Source: Methylotenera sp. (lineage in GTDB: Bacteria; Pseudomonadota; Gammaproteobacteria; Burkholderiales; Methylophilaceae). From it: DNA of 20,343 nt. Location: contig DAIDAH010000016.1 of the NCBI GenBank assembly GCA_027310735.1, positions 1 through 20,343 on the forward strand, read 5' to 3'. This document shows, piece after piece, positions 1 to 7,819 of this stretch (within the stretch, counting starts at the first letter, position 1; each line of letters begins with the position of its first letter). A program made the translations under genes and the position numbers. The notes beneath the pieces are model-generated. The model was not told where the DNA came from and did no database searches. It worked only from the letters and a program-made list of their open reading frames with translations.

Positions 1-3000
1 ATCTTCCAGTAACATACTTTCTGTCAGTTCTAGTTTAAGTAGCATTGGATCAATCGCATACTTTTCTATTGAAGCTCGAACTTGTGAGACGAAGTCTTCC
101 TGACGGAATTGTTTTGCACTGACATTTACTGATAATGTGAGATGCTTTGTAGGCTCGGTCTGTTGCCATAATTGAATTTGGGCGCATGCAGTATCCAGTA
201 CCCATTGCCCAATAGGTAGAATAAGCCCTGTTTCTTCTGCTAGTGGAATGAAATGAAATGGGGAGATCATGCCTCTCTGAGGATGTGACCAACGAATCAG
301 AGCTTCAGCACCCAAAGGCGCACCAGCATTGTCGACCTGAATTTGGTAATACAATTGAAATTGCTGCTTATCAAGTGCTTTGCGTAATTCTTGCTCTAGA
401 TCTACGCGAATATTGATGGCATCCTGCATATGAGGATCAAAGAAGCTTAAGCGATTCCGCCCGGATTTTTTAGCCTGATACATGGCAATATCTGCATGTT
501 TTAACAAGCTTTCCTGAGACTGTCCGTGGTTGCTGAAAAGTACGACGCCAATGCTCGGTGTTGTTTGGTATTCATGTGTGCCAAGCAGGTAGGGGAGATT
601 AAGCGCATTGAGAATTTTTTCTCCAATCACTTCAGCTTGCTCTGCAGCCTCCATCTCCAGCTCACTTAAATCTTCCAATAGCACTACAAACTCATCACCA
701 CCTAAACGCGCAATCGTATCGCCATCACGTACGCAGGCAGTCAAGCGTTCGGCAACTTGTTTTAGCAGTAAATCACCGATGTCATGGCCGAGCGTATCAT
801 TCAGGGTTTTAAAATGGTCGAGATCGAGAAATAACACTGCGCCATCGTTGTTATTACGTATGCTGGAAGCCAGCGCCTGATTGAGTCTGTCCATGAGCAA
901 GCGGCGATTAGGTAGTTGTGTCAGCGGGTCATAGAGGGCAAGATAACTACTTTGCTCTTCAGCTATCCTGCGTTGTGTGATGTCGGTACGAATGGAAATA
1001 TAGCTGTTTGGCTTGCCGTCATCCCCCATAAAAGGGGCTATTGTGGTGTCAACCCAATAGAGGTGACCATCTTTTGCGCGGTTACACACTTCATCATGCC
1101 AGGCTTTACCCGTAGCGACGATGCGGTACATCTCCTTAAAGAAACCCTTGGGGTGATATCCAGAGTTCAGTATGGCATGATCCTGCCCGATTAACTCATC
1201 TAAAGAGTAACCGCTGATTTCACAGAATTTTTCGTTAGCATAAGTGATATTGCCTTGTACATCAGTCACGGCAACAATGGCATGTTTATCTAAAGCGAAC
1301 TTCTGGTGCTTTAGTTCTTCAAGAGATTGTTTTGCTTGCTGCTCGCTTAGTCGCAGTGCATACTCAGCCTGCTTATAATCTGTGATGTCATAAGCTGTAC
1401 CAACCAGCTCAGTGGGTTCACCATTTTCGCCATAAACAACATACATGCGGTCCGACAACCAGCGTACTTGGCCATCGCTACGAATAATTCTGTATTCCAA
1501 CTCTGTTTTTCCAAGGTGGAAAATTTGGTTGGTAGATGCTTTGACGCGTAGTTTGTCATCCGGATGGATGAATTTAAACCACAGTTCAGGGTCACGCATA
1601 AATGCTTGTTGAGTCACGCCATAGAGCCTTTCAGTTGCTACACTAATGTGGCGTAGCTGAAAGTCAGGTGCGCTAGCAGACCAGATAATTTCATCGAGTG
1701 AGTCAAGAATAGTCACGAAATGATTTTCTGTTTTGCGTATCGCGGCTTCTGCTTGTTTCCGCTCAGATATATTGGCGAATAAGCCTACATATTGTGTTGT
1801 TTCGCCGTTAGCATTCTTAACTGCAGTGATAGTTAATTGCTTCTGGTAAGTACTGCCATTCTTGTGCTTGTCCCATACTTCACCACTCCATGAGCCTTGA
1901 CGGTCTATTTCTTGCCACATTGCGGCATAAAAACCTTCGTCATGTTGACCAGAGCTTAGCATGCGCGGATTTTTACCTATCACTTCTGCTTCGTTATAGC
2001 CGGTGATTTTTTCAAAAGACTGATTGACGCGGATGATATTCGCATCAGCATCGGTAATCATGATGGCCTCAGAAGTTGCAAATGTAGTCGCTGCAATTTT
2101 CAATTGATCTTCTGCAGCCTTACGATCGGTGATGTCATGTGTGATGGCTAATTGCATTGTTTGACCATTACTTTGCAGGGGTACTGCATTTGTTTCCAGC
2201 CATAGCGGTTTACCTTTGAGGCTTTGCGCTTTGAATTGCATTTGCACAGACTCACCAGCGAGTACTCGTTGGTGCATTTTGATAAAGTCATCTTGAAATT
2301 GAGGTGCAACGATGTGCACAACGTTGTGACCAAGAACCTGCTCAAGTGAGTCAGCTTCAATCAATGCCAATCCCGCAGGGTTCATCAGGACCAGATTCCC
2401 TTCTACATCAATAATTTTTATACACTCAGGCTCACTTGCTATGATGGTGCGTAAGTGCAACTCACTTTCTTTGAGCTTCATTTCATTTTGTTTGGTTTCA
2501 TTGACGTAGGTTGCTAGAGATATACCAACACCAGATAGCGTCAGCATGTAAATCCAGTAGTTGTAAAGTGATGTTTGGGAAATATCTTGAGTAAACGCGC
2601 TGATTCCAGGATATGCACCTGACAGTGCTTGCATGGCGATTATCAGCACTGCTAATGTTAGACAACGCAAATCTAAGCGTATGGCTACCCATGACACAAA
2701 GGCAAACATGATATAGCCGGTGTATATGCCGCTAAAATACATATTAAACCAGTTATGAAAAACAATTTGACCTACAATGAAGGTGCTGGCTAGTAGCAGC
2801 ATAGCCTCCTGTTGTTTTTTAAGTGTGTATTGCGGTGTTTTAGTGTGCCACCATACCAAAGCAAAGGGAACTAGCAAAACAACCCCTAACGTATCTCCCA
2901 TCCACCAGTGCAATGCACTTTCTAAATAACCGGCTGAGTTGATAACGCCTGCCAGTTGTAAGTTCAATGCGCCAATAAGTGCGCCAACTATATTTGCAAT

Positions 3001-3369
3001 TGCACTGAAGCTAATTAGACGTAGGTAGCTTGAAAGCGAGCTAAGAGCAAATGGCGCATGAGTACCTCGCGAGAGCAACCGAAAACCTAAATACGCTTCA
3101 AGCGTATTGGCCAGAATAAAGCCGCTACTTATCCAAAGTGAATAGCTGGATACGATATTTAGTAAAAATGAGCCAAGTAAAATTCCCCAGAGGTAACGCT
3201 GCCCACCAATAAGCAATGCAGCAAGCGCAATGCCGCTGCCAGGCCAGATGATGCTTACAACACTGTGGTTGGTAATTAAGTGTTGAATCAACATGCCAGA
3301 CAGCATGTAAAGCGCAGCAACGCCGACCTGTTTGAACCAGAAATTTACGGGGCTATTTTTTTGATTCAT
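1..3369 (-). CDS. MASE1-PAS(x4)-GGDEF-EAL cyclic-di-GMP turnover protein, C-terminus cut off by window edge
   Basis: One open frame runs from the ATG at 3369 to the left edge (1123 codons, no stop), so the end of the EAL domain lies outside the window. Residues about 10-290 are hydrophobic and contain WWMGDTLGV, typical of the membrane sensor MASE1. Four PAS/PAC units follow at roughly 300-423, 424-548, 550-670 and 675-795. The GGDEF domain (about 800-965) has an intact GGDEF motif at 890-894 (bases 688-702) and the inhibitory-site pattern RDGD just before it. The EAL domain has its EAL motif in GAEALIRW at 1022-1024 and LELTES at 1113-1118. On family knowledge, GGDEF makes c-di-GMP and EAL degrades it. 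Both motifs look catalytic, so the net direction cannot be read from sequence. The gene lies 115 bp downstream of the chemoreceptor on the same strand, which suggests a role in motility control. An RBS-like TAGG precedes the start. Confidence 0.93.
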   Translation of the reverse strand, partial: MNQKNSPVNFWFKQVGVAALYMLSGMLIQHLITNHSVVSIIWPGSGIALAALLIGGQRYLWGILLGSFLLNIVSSYSLWISSGFILANTLEAYLGFRLLSRGTHAPFALSSLSSYLRLISFSAIANIVGALIGALNLQLAGVINSAGYLESALHWWMGDTLGVVLLVPFALVWWHTKTPQYTLKKQQEAMLLLASTFIVGQIVFHNWFNMYFSGIYTGYIMFAFVSWVAIRLDLRCLTLAVLIIAMQALSGAYPGISAFTQDISQTSLYNYWIYMLTLSGVGISLATYVNETKQNEMKLKESELHLRTIIASEPECIKIIDVEGNLVLMNPAGLALIEADSLEQVLGHNVVHIVAPQFQDDFIKMHQRVLAGESVQMQFKAQSLKGKPLWLETNAVPLQSNGQTMQLAITHDITDRKAAEDQLKIAATTFATSEAIMITDADANIIRVNQSFEKITGYNEAEVIGKNPRMLSSGQHDEGFYAAMWQEIDRQGSWSGEVWDKHKNGSTYQKQLTITAVKNANGETTQYVGLFANISERKQAEAAIRKTENHFVTILDSLDEIIWSASAPDFQLRHISVATERLYGVTQQAFMRDPELWFKFIHPDDKLRVKASTNQIFHLGKTELEYRIIRSDGQVRWLSDRMYVVYGENGEPTELVGTAYDITDYKQAEYALRLSEQQAKQSLEELKHQKFALDKHAIVAVTDVQGNITYANEKFCEISGYSLDELIGQDHAILNSGYHPKGFFKEMYRIVATGKAWHDEVCNRAKDGHLYWVDTTIAPFMGDDGKPNSYISIRTDITQRRIAEEQSSYLALYDPLTQLPNRRLLMDRLNQALASSIRNNNDGAVLFLDLDHFKTLNDTLGHDIGDLLLKQVAERLTACVRDGDTIARLGGDEFVVLLEDLSELEMEAAEQAEVIGEKILNALNLPYLLGTHEYQTTPSIGVVLFSNHGQSQESLLKHADIAMYQAKKSGRNRLSFFDPHMQDAINIRVDLEQELRKALDKQQFQLYYQIQVDNAGAPLGAEALIRWSHPQRGMISPFHFIPLAEETGLILPIGQWVLDTACAQIQLWQQTEPTKHLTLSVNVSAKQFRQEDFVSQVRASIEKYAIDPMLLKLELTESMLLED

Positions 3370-3484
3370 TTTAACCTAACGATATTTCATGTTTTGAATT
3401 GCTGAGAGCACGAAATATATTGTAATTTTCACGACTACATTAAGTGCAGCTAAGAATTTAATGATCAAAGCCGCGCTTTATTAG

Positions 3485-6400
3485 TTAAAACTCTTCCCAA
3501 TCACCATCATTTCCAGCTGACTTCGCAATTGTTTTTATTGGAGCTGGTCTTGACGGAGCTCTGGTAGCGACTGATCGTAAAGCTGGTTTTGATGCTGTAA
3601 ATCTAGCAGCAGAGTGTGATGTTGACTTTTCTTTAGAGCGTGAGTTTGCACCACTCAGCCTAAACGCACTCACGGTCTCAATCAAGCCCACCGCCTGCTC
3701 AACCAAAGACTCAGCCGCAGCCGCCGCTTGCTCAACCAAGGCCGCATTCTGTTGCGTCACTTCATCCATACTCGTCACTGCAGTATTCACCTGATCAATC
3801 CCAGCACTTTGTTCCACAGAAGCCGCAGTGATCTCGCCCATGATGTCCGTCACACGTTGTACTGAACTCACAATCTCCTGCATGGTGCTACCCGCAGTTT
3901 CTACCTGCTTAGTTCCTTCGGCAGTTTTACTCACAGAGTCCGTAATCAGTTCCTTGATCTCTTTTGCAGCAGAAGCGGAGCGTTGTGCCAGATTACGCAC
4001 TTCACCTGCCACGACCGCAAAGCCTCGGCCTTGTTCACCGGCACGGGCTGCTTCAACCGCTGCGTTCAACGCGAGAATGTTGGTCTGGAAGGCAATACCG
4101 TCAATCACGGAGATGATGTCTTCAATCTTTTTAGCACTGCTGTTGATCGCACTCATGGTGCTGACCACTTCAGATACGACTTTGCCGCCTTTGACGGCAA
4201 TACCTGAGGCGGCAATCGCAAGCTGGTTGGCTTGTTTAGCATTCTCGGCATTGTTCTTCACTGTTGAAGCGAGCTGTTCCATGCTGGCTGCGGTTTCTTC
4301 CAGTGATGAGGCTTGTTGTTCTGTTCGGCTGGAAAGGTCGTTGTTGCCGGAAGCAATCTCACCGGCAGCGGTGTTGATGGTTTCACCGGATTCACGGACT
4401 TGTATAATGACTTCGGTCATTTGATCCATGAGGGCATTCACGCCATCACACAGACTGGCAATCGCACCAATCTTGCCGTCAAGGGAAACACGGTTGGACA
4501 GGTCTCCATCTTTGGCGGCTTCGATGACGTTTTGGGTTTCTTCGACAGCTTCGGCAAGAGCCGCTGCATTTTTATGTTGTTCGGAGATGTCAGTGGCGTA
4601 TTTGACGACTTTGAAGGGCTTGCCGTTGTCCATGATCGGGTTGTAGCTGGCTTGCAGCCAGACTTCTTTGCCGCCTTTGCCAATGCGTTTGTATTGGCCG
4701 GTATCGGCTTCGCCGCGGTTAAGCTTGTCCCAGAAGGCTTTGTAGTCTGGGCTGTTGCGATAGGTGGGTTCAACAAACATGCTGTGGTGGTTGCCGACGA
4801 TTTCTTGTTCGGTGTAGCCTGTGAGGTTGGCGAAGTTGGCATTGACGGCGGTGATCTTGCCGCTGAGGTCGAATTCAATCACGCCTTGGATTTTATCAAT
4901 GGCGGCTAACTGACCTGCATTGTCTGCGGCTTGTAGTTTCTGTGCCGTGATGTCGATGGTGTAGTTGACGATTTTATAAGGTTTGCCGTTTAAATCAAAG
5001 ATCGGGTTGTAGGAGGCTTGGATCCAGACTTCTTTACCATCTTTGGCTATACGTTTGTATTGTCCTGCATCGCTACCGCCTTTAACTAGCTTATCCCATA
5101 ACGTATTGTAGGCTGGGCTCTTGGCATAGGTTGGGTCTAGTACCATGCTGACATGTTTACCGAGTAGCGCTTGCTCGGTGTAGCCAAGCATGTTGAGATA
5201 GACATCGTTGGCTTTGAGAATCGTACCGTCCAAACCAATTTCTACCACGCCTTGTGATTTGCTAATAGCGGTCATCTGTCCTTCAAAGTCTGCATTTCTA
5301 AGTTTTTGCTCAGTGATGTCTGTGGCGTATTGCACTACTTTGTAGGGTTTGCCAGCAGCGCAGAGAATCGGGTTGTAGGAGGCTTGCAGCCAGACTTCCT
5401 TGCCGTTTTTATTAATACGTTTGAATTCGCCTGTGACCGCTTCACCGCGATTGAGTTTCTCCCAGAAGGCTTTGTAGTCTGGACTGTTGCGGTAGGCTGT
5501 GTCTACGAAGTTGCTGTGGTGTTGACCAACGGCTTCACTGAGCTTGTATCCAAGCACATTCAGGAAGATGTCGTTGGCTGCTATCACCGTGCCATCCATG
5601 TTGAATTCAATGACGCCTGTGGAGTTGCTGATGGCGGCTAACTGGTTTTCGTATTGGGTCGATTGTTCTTTGACTTTGTTGGCAAGTTCGTGCTGTTCGT
5701 TCTCATTGACACTCAGCATCGTTTGCATAATTTTTAATGATCGCAATACCTTACTAATTTCATCATTACATGGTACTTCAATGGCTGAGTTCAACTTGCC
5801 TGATGAAATAGCACCAAATACTTCAATAGACCTTTCCAGAGGCTTGGTAATAGTGCGCATCACAAGTAAGCCAAGCCAAAAAAGCATCACAATCACAAAT
5901 ATGAGTCCACCCACAGTCAGCTGACTAATCAAATTAAAATGCGTAATTGCGGCTGCGTATATTTTACTTGCCTCATCGTTTTGGAACTTAATCAAAGCAG
6001 CAATATCTGGCGCAGCCGCGGCGTATAGCTCACGCGCTTTAACCGCGAATACTTTAGTTTGCGCGTAATCATGAGCACGTAATGCTTCGATTGCTGGCTT
6101 CAAACCTTCCTTGACAAATTTTCCACGACTCTCGATAAACTTATTAGCAAGTATTTTTTCTTCTGGCGTTAAGTTGGTTGTCATGTAACCATTCCATAAG
6201 CCACTAATAACTTCAATATTATGCTCAACTGCATCTGCTGATTTTTCTGCCACCTCTACATCTAGGATGGGAGCTCCATCAGTTGCAACTATAGTCGCTT
6301 CACTCAATGCTGTTCTTAAATAGGTTCTATTCTCTAACATAAGGTTAGAAATTTTCCCTAAATCTCCCACTGGGATCATGCGGTCATCATGAATCTCTTT

Positions 6401-6997
6401 AAGACTGTCATTTGCTTTTGATAGTTCGTAGAGACCTAATCCAGCTTGTGTTGCAGCCACGACCACAGCCATACCTATAAGTGCCATCAAGCGCTGAGCA
6501 ACACTGAATCTTTGAGACATCTTTTTAAACTTATACAATAAGTTGTTCTGTACGACTTTGCCATCGACAATACTTAAACCATTCGCCTTGCCATCTTTAA
6601 ACAAACGATAGGCATTTACAGCAGCTTCAACTTGTTGACGTGTTGGTTTTCTGCGCGCAGATAAATAACCCGTAACTTGACCGTTGTCGAAAATAGGTGC
6701 GGCACTGGCCTCAACCCAATAAAAATCACCATTCTTGGTGCGATTCTTAACCATGCCAGTCCAAGGCTTATCGGCTTTTAAAGAACGCCACATATCCTCG
6801 AATGCCTCCTCTGGCATGTCCGGATGACGTACAAGGTTATGACTTTTACCGAGAAGCTCAGCTTCGCTGAAACCACTGGTCTTTATAAAGTCTTGATTGG
6901 CATAAGTTATGATGCCTTTGAGATCTGTCTTGGTCAGCATAAACTCTGACTCGTCAAACATAATCTCAACATTAGTGACGGGCATATTGATTTTCAT
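3485..6997 (-). CDS. Large methyl-accepting chemotaxis protein: Aer-type PAS, periplasmic domain, HAMP, three PAS repeats, signalling hairpin
   Basis: The protein has 1170 residues, about twice the usual receptor length. The N-terminal PAS (about 15-125) closely resembles the FAD-binding PAS of Aer: it has VRHPDMP at 56-62 and W79, residues whose counterparts matter for FAD binding in E. coli Aer. Transmembrane segments at about 168-190 and 358-380 enclose some 168 residues that look like a four-helix-bundle periplasmic domain. HAMP follows (381-430). Three tandem PAS repeats occupy 451-572, 573-694 and 695-815, and a HAMP-like stretch (815-865) leads into the signalling domain. The hairpin tip is at about 959-1008 and includes GIAFQTNILALNAAVEAARA. 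The last five residues are DWEEF, resembling the C-terminal CheR/CheB tether of Tar and Tsr. The gene lies 297 bp downstream of cheW and would signal through CheW/CheA. An oxygen/redox role is inferred from the Aer-like PAS; the periplasmic ligand is unknown. Confidence 0.95.
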   Translation of the reverse strand: MKINMPVTNVEIMFDESEFMLTKTDLKGIITYANQDFIKTSGFSEAELLGKSHNLVRHPDMPEEAFEDMWRSLKADKPWTGMVKNRTKNGDFYWVEASAAPIFDNGQVTGYLSARRKPTRQQVEAAVNAYRLFKDGKANGLSIVDGKVVQNNLLYKFKKMSQRFSVAQRLMALIGMAVVVAATQAGLGLYELSKANDSLKEIHDDRMIPVGDLGKISNLMLENRTYLRTALSEATIVATDGAPILDVEVAEKSADAVEHNIEVISGLWNGYMTTNLTPEEKILANKFIESRGKFVKEGLKPAIEALRAHDYAQTKVFAVKARELYAAAAPDIAALIKFQNDEASKIYAAAITHFNLISQLTVGGLIFVIVMLFWLGLLVMRTITKPLERSIEVFGAISSGKLNSAIEVPCNDEISKVLRSLKIMQTMLSVNENEQHELANKVKEQSTQYENQLAAISNSTGVIEFNMDGTVIAANDIFLNVLGYKLSEAVGQHHSNFVDTAYRNSPDYKAFWEKLNRGEAVTGEFKRINKNGKEVWLQASYNPILCAAGKPYKVVQYATDITEQKLRNADFEGQMTAISKSQGVVEIGLDGTILKANDVYLNMLGYTEQALLGKHVSMVLDPTYAKSPAYNTLWDKLVKGGSDAGQYKRIAKDGKEVWIQASYNPIFDLNGKPYKIVNYTIDITAQKLQAADNAGQLAAIDKIQGVIEFDLSGKITAVNANFANLTGYTEQEIVGNHHSMFVEPTYRNSPDYKAFWDKLNRGEADTGQYKRIGKGGKEVWLQASYNPIMDNGKPFKVVKYATDISEQHKNAAALAEAVEETQNVIEAAKDGDLSNRVSLDGKIGAIASLCDGVNALMDQMTEVIIQVRESGETINTAAGEIASGNNDLSSRTEQQASSLEETAASMEQLASTVKNNAENAKQANQLAIAASGIAVKGGKVVSEVVSTMSAINSSAKKIEDIISVIDGIAFQTNILALNAAVEAARAGEQGRGFAVVAGEVRNLAQRSASAAKEIKELITDSVSKTAEGTKQVETAGSTMQEIVSSVQRVTDIMGEITAASVEQSAGIDQVNTAVTSMDEVTQQNAALVEQAAAAAESLVEQAVGLIETVSAFRLSGANSRSKEKSTSHSAARFTASKPALRSVATRAPSRPAPIKTIAKSAGNDGDWEEF
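4553..5647 (-). repeat. Three in-frame tandem PAS-encoding repeats, period 366 bp
   Basis: The copies cover 5282-5647, 4916-5281 and 4553-4915 and encode 122, 122 and 121 residues. The register is exact: the TCCCA core lies at base 4728, 5094 and 5460 in the three copies, each step being 366 bp. Copies 1 and 3 are closest and share long identical stretches, such as CCCAGAAGGCTTTGTAGTCT on the plus strand near 4729 and 5461. The middle copy has diverged more. This indicates duplication inside the gene. Confidence 0.85.
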
Positions 6998-7294
6998 GAT
7001 TGTTCTGCTCTAACTTTACAAAGTTTGAAATTTTGAAAGTGTTAAATATTTGCTATTGACGAAAGCAATATTTATTATGAATTAATAGCCAAAAGCATAT
7101 AGTGATGCATACTTTCCAGACTTAATATTTGCCAATCATTTGTGAGTTAAAGTTTTCTTAAAGTCGGCACCTACCTGTATAGCAGTATGAACAAAATATC
7201 GACTGAGAAATATCCACTTTAATATCAGCAGTACAACAAGTTTACATCTATGACATACTTAGTGCGAACTAGATACGCCGTTTTAACACAACCT
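6998..7294. other. cheW-mcp intergenic region, no gene seen
   Basis: This AT-rich gap lies between the end of cheW and the start of the receptor. No coding frame and no convincing terminator were found. It is long enough to hold a separate promoter for the receptor. A GCTGATAT element (plus bases 7222-7229, read on the minus strand) resembles a flagellar sigma-28 -10 box, but the nearest TAAA is only 11 nt upstream of it instead of about 15, so it is not called as a promoter. Confidence 0.5.
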
Positions 7295-7807
7295 TTAGTG
7301 AATAGCGCTATCTAAAAGCGCCATATCGTCACTACTCATCAATTGCTCAATGTCCACAAGAATCAGCATTTGCTGTTCAACAGTAGCTAAACCTACAATA
7401 TATTTAGTATCAATACTCGTAACTAAAGAAGGTACGTCACGAATTTGATCATCTTGCAAAGCCATTACATCTGATACGCCATCAACAACAATACCAACCA
7501 CACGGCCACTTAAATTAAGAATAATCACAACTGTAAATTCGTCGTACTCAACCTTGCCAAGATGAAACTTGATGCGTAAATCAACAATCGGAACAATCTT
7601 TCCCCGAAGATTTACAACACCCTTGATGAAGTCTGGCGTGTTGGCAATTTGTGTGACGGCGTCGTAACCACGAATTTCCTGTACCTTCAGAATTTCTAAT
7701 CCATACTCTTCAGTGCCCAACACAAAAGTGAGATATTCACCCGCTGCGCTTTTTGTTCTGGCGCTAGCTTTGCTATTATTGGTGCTAGTTGCTGCATCTG
7801 TACTCAT
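7295..7807 (-). CDS. cheW: Chemotaxis coupling protein CheW
   Basis: This 170-residue protein matches the usual CheW size, with a Ser/Thr/Ala-rich N-terminal tail of about 22 residues before the SH3-like fold. The characteristic NLRGKIVPIVDLR lies at 66-78 and VGIVVDGVSDV follows, both typical of CheW domains. CheW couples receptors to CheA in cytoplasmic signalling arrays. The gene starts 12 nt after cheA: the cheA stop TAA overlaps the strong Shine-Dalgarno TAAGGAG of cheW, so the two are probably translationally coupled. The ATG at 7807 is well supported by that site. Confidence 0.97.
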   Translation of the reverse strand: MSTDAATSTNNSKASARTKSAAGEYLTFVLGTEEYGLEILKVQEIRGYDAVTQIANTPDFIKGVVNLRGKIVPIVDLRIKFHLGKVEYDEFTVVIILNLSGRVVGIVVDGVSDVMALQDDQIRDVPSLVTSIDTKYIVGLATVEQQMLILVDIEQLMSSDDMALLDSAIH

Positions 7808-7819
7808 TGGGTTAACTCC

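Noticed and set aside
3467..3479. AAAGC-CGC-GCTTT hairpin after the receptor gene
   Set aside because: The stem is only 5 bp with no U-tract in the direction of transcription, too weak to call a terminator.
3828..4424. Open frame of 198 codons on the plus strand
   Set aside because: Antisense shadow of the conserved receptor hairpin, in its GC-rich section. Composition is Ser/Ala/Leu-rich as expected of a shadow.
4438..4878. Open frame of 146 codons on the minus strand, overlapping the receptor
   Set aside because: Alternate frame inside a confident gene. The Thr/Pro/Ser/Lys-rich translation has no recognisable domain.
4313..4909. Open frame of 198 codons on the plus strand opposite the receptor gene
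   Set aside because: It lies antisense to the PAS repeats and signalling domain. The similar plus-strand frame at 5306-5641 looks like a paralogue only because both are opposite copies of the same repeat. No RBS or known domain.
7222..7244. GCTGATAT with upstream TAAA on the minus strand as a sigma-28 promoter for the receptor
   Set aside because: The spacing between the elements is about 11 nt instead of about 15, so the pair is not a plausible promoter.
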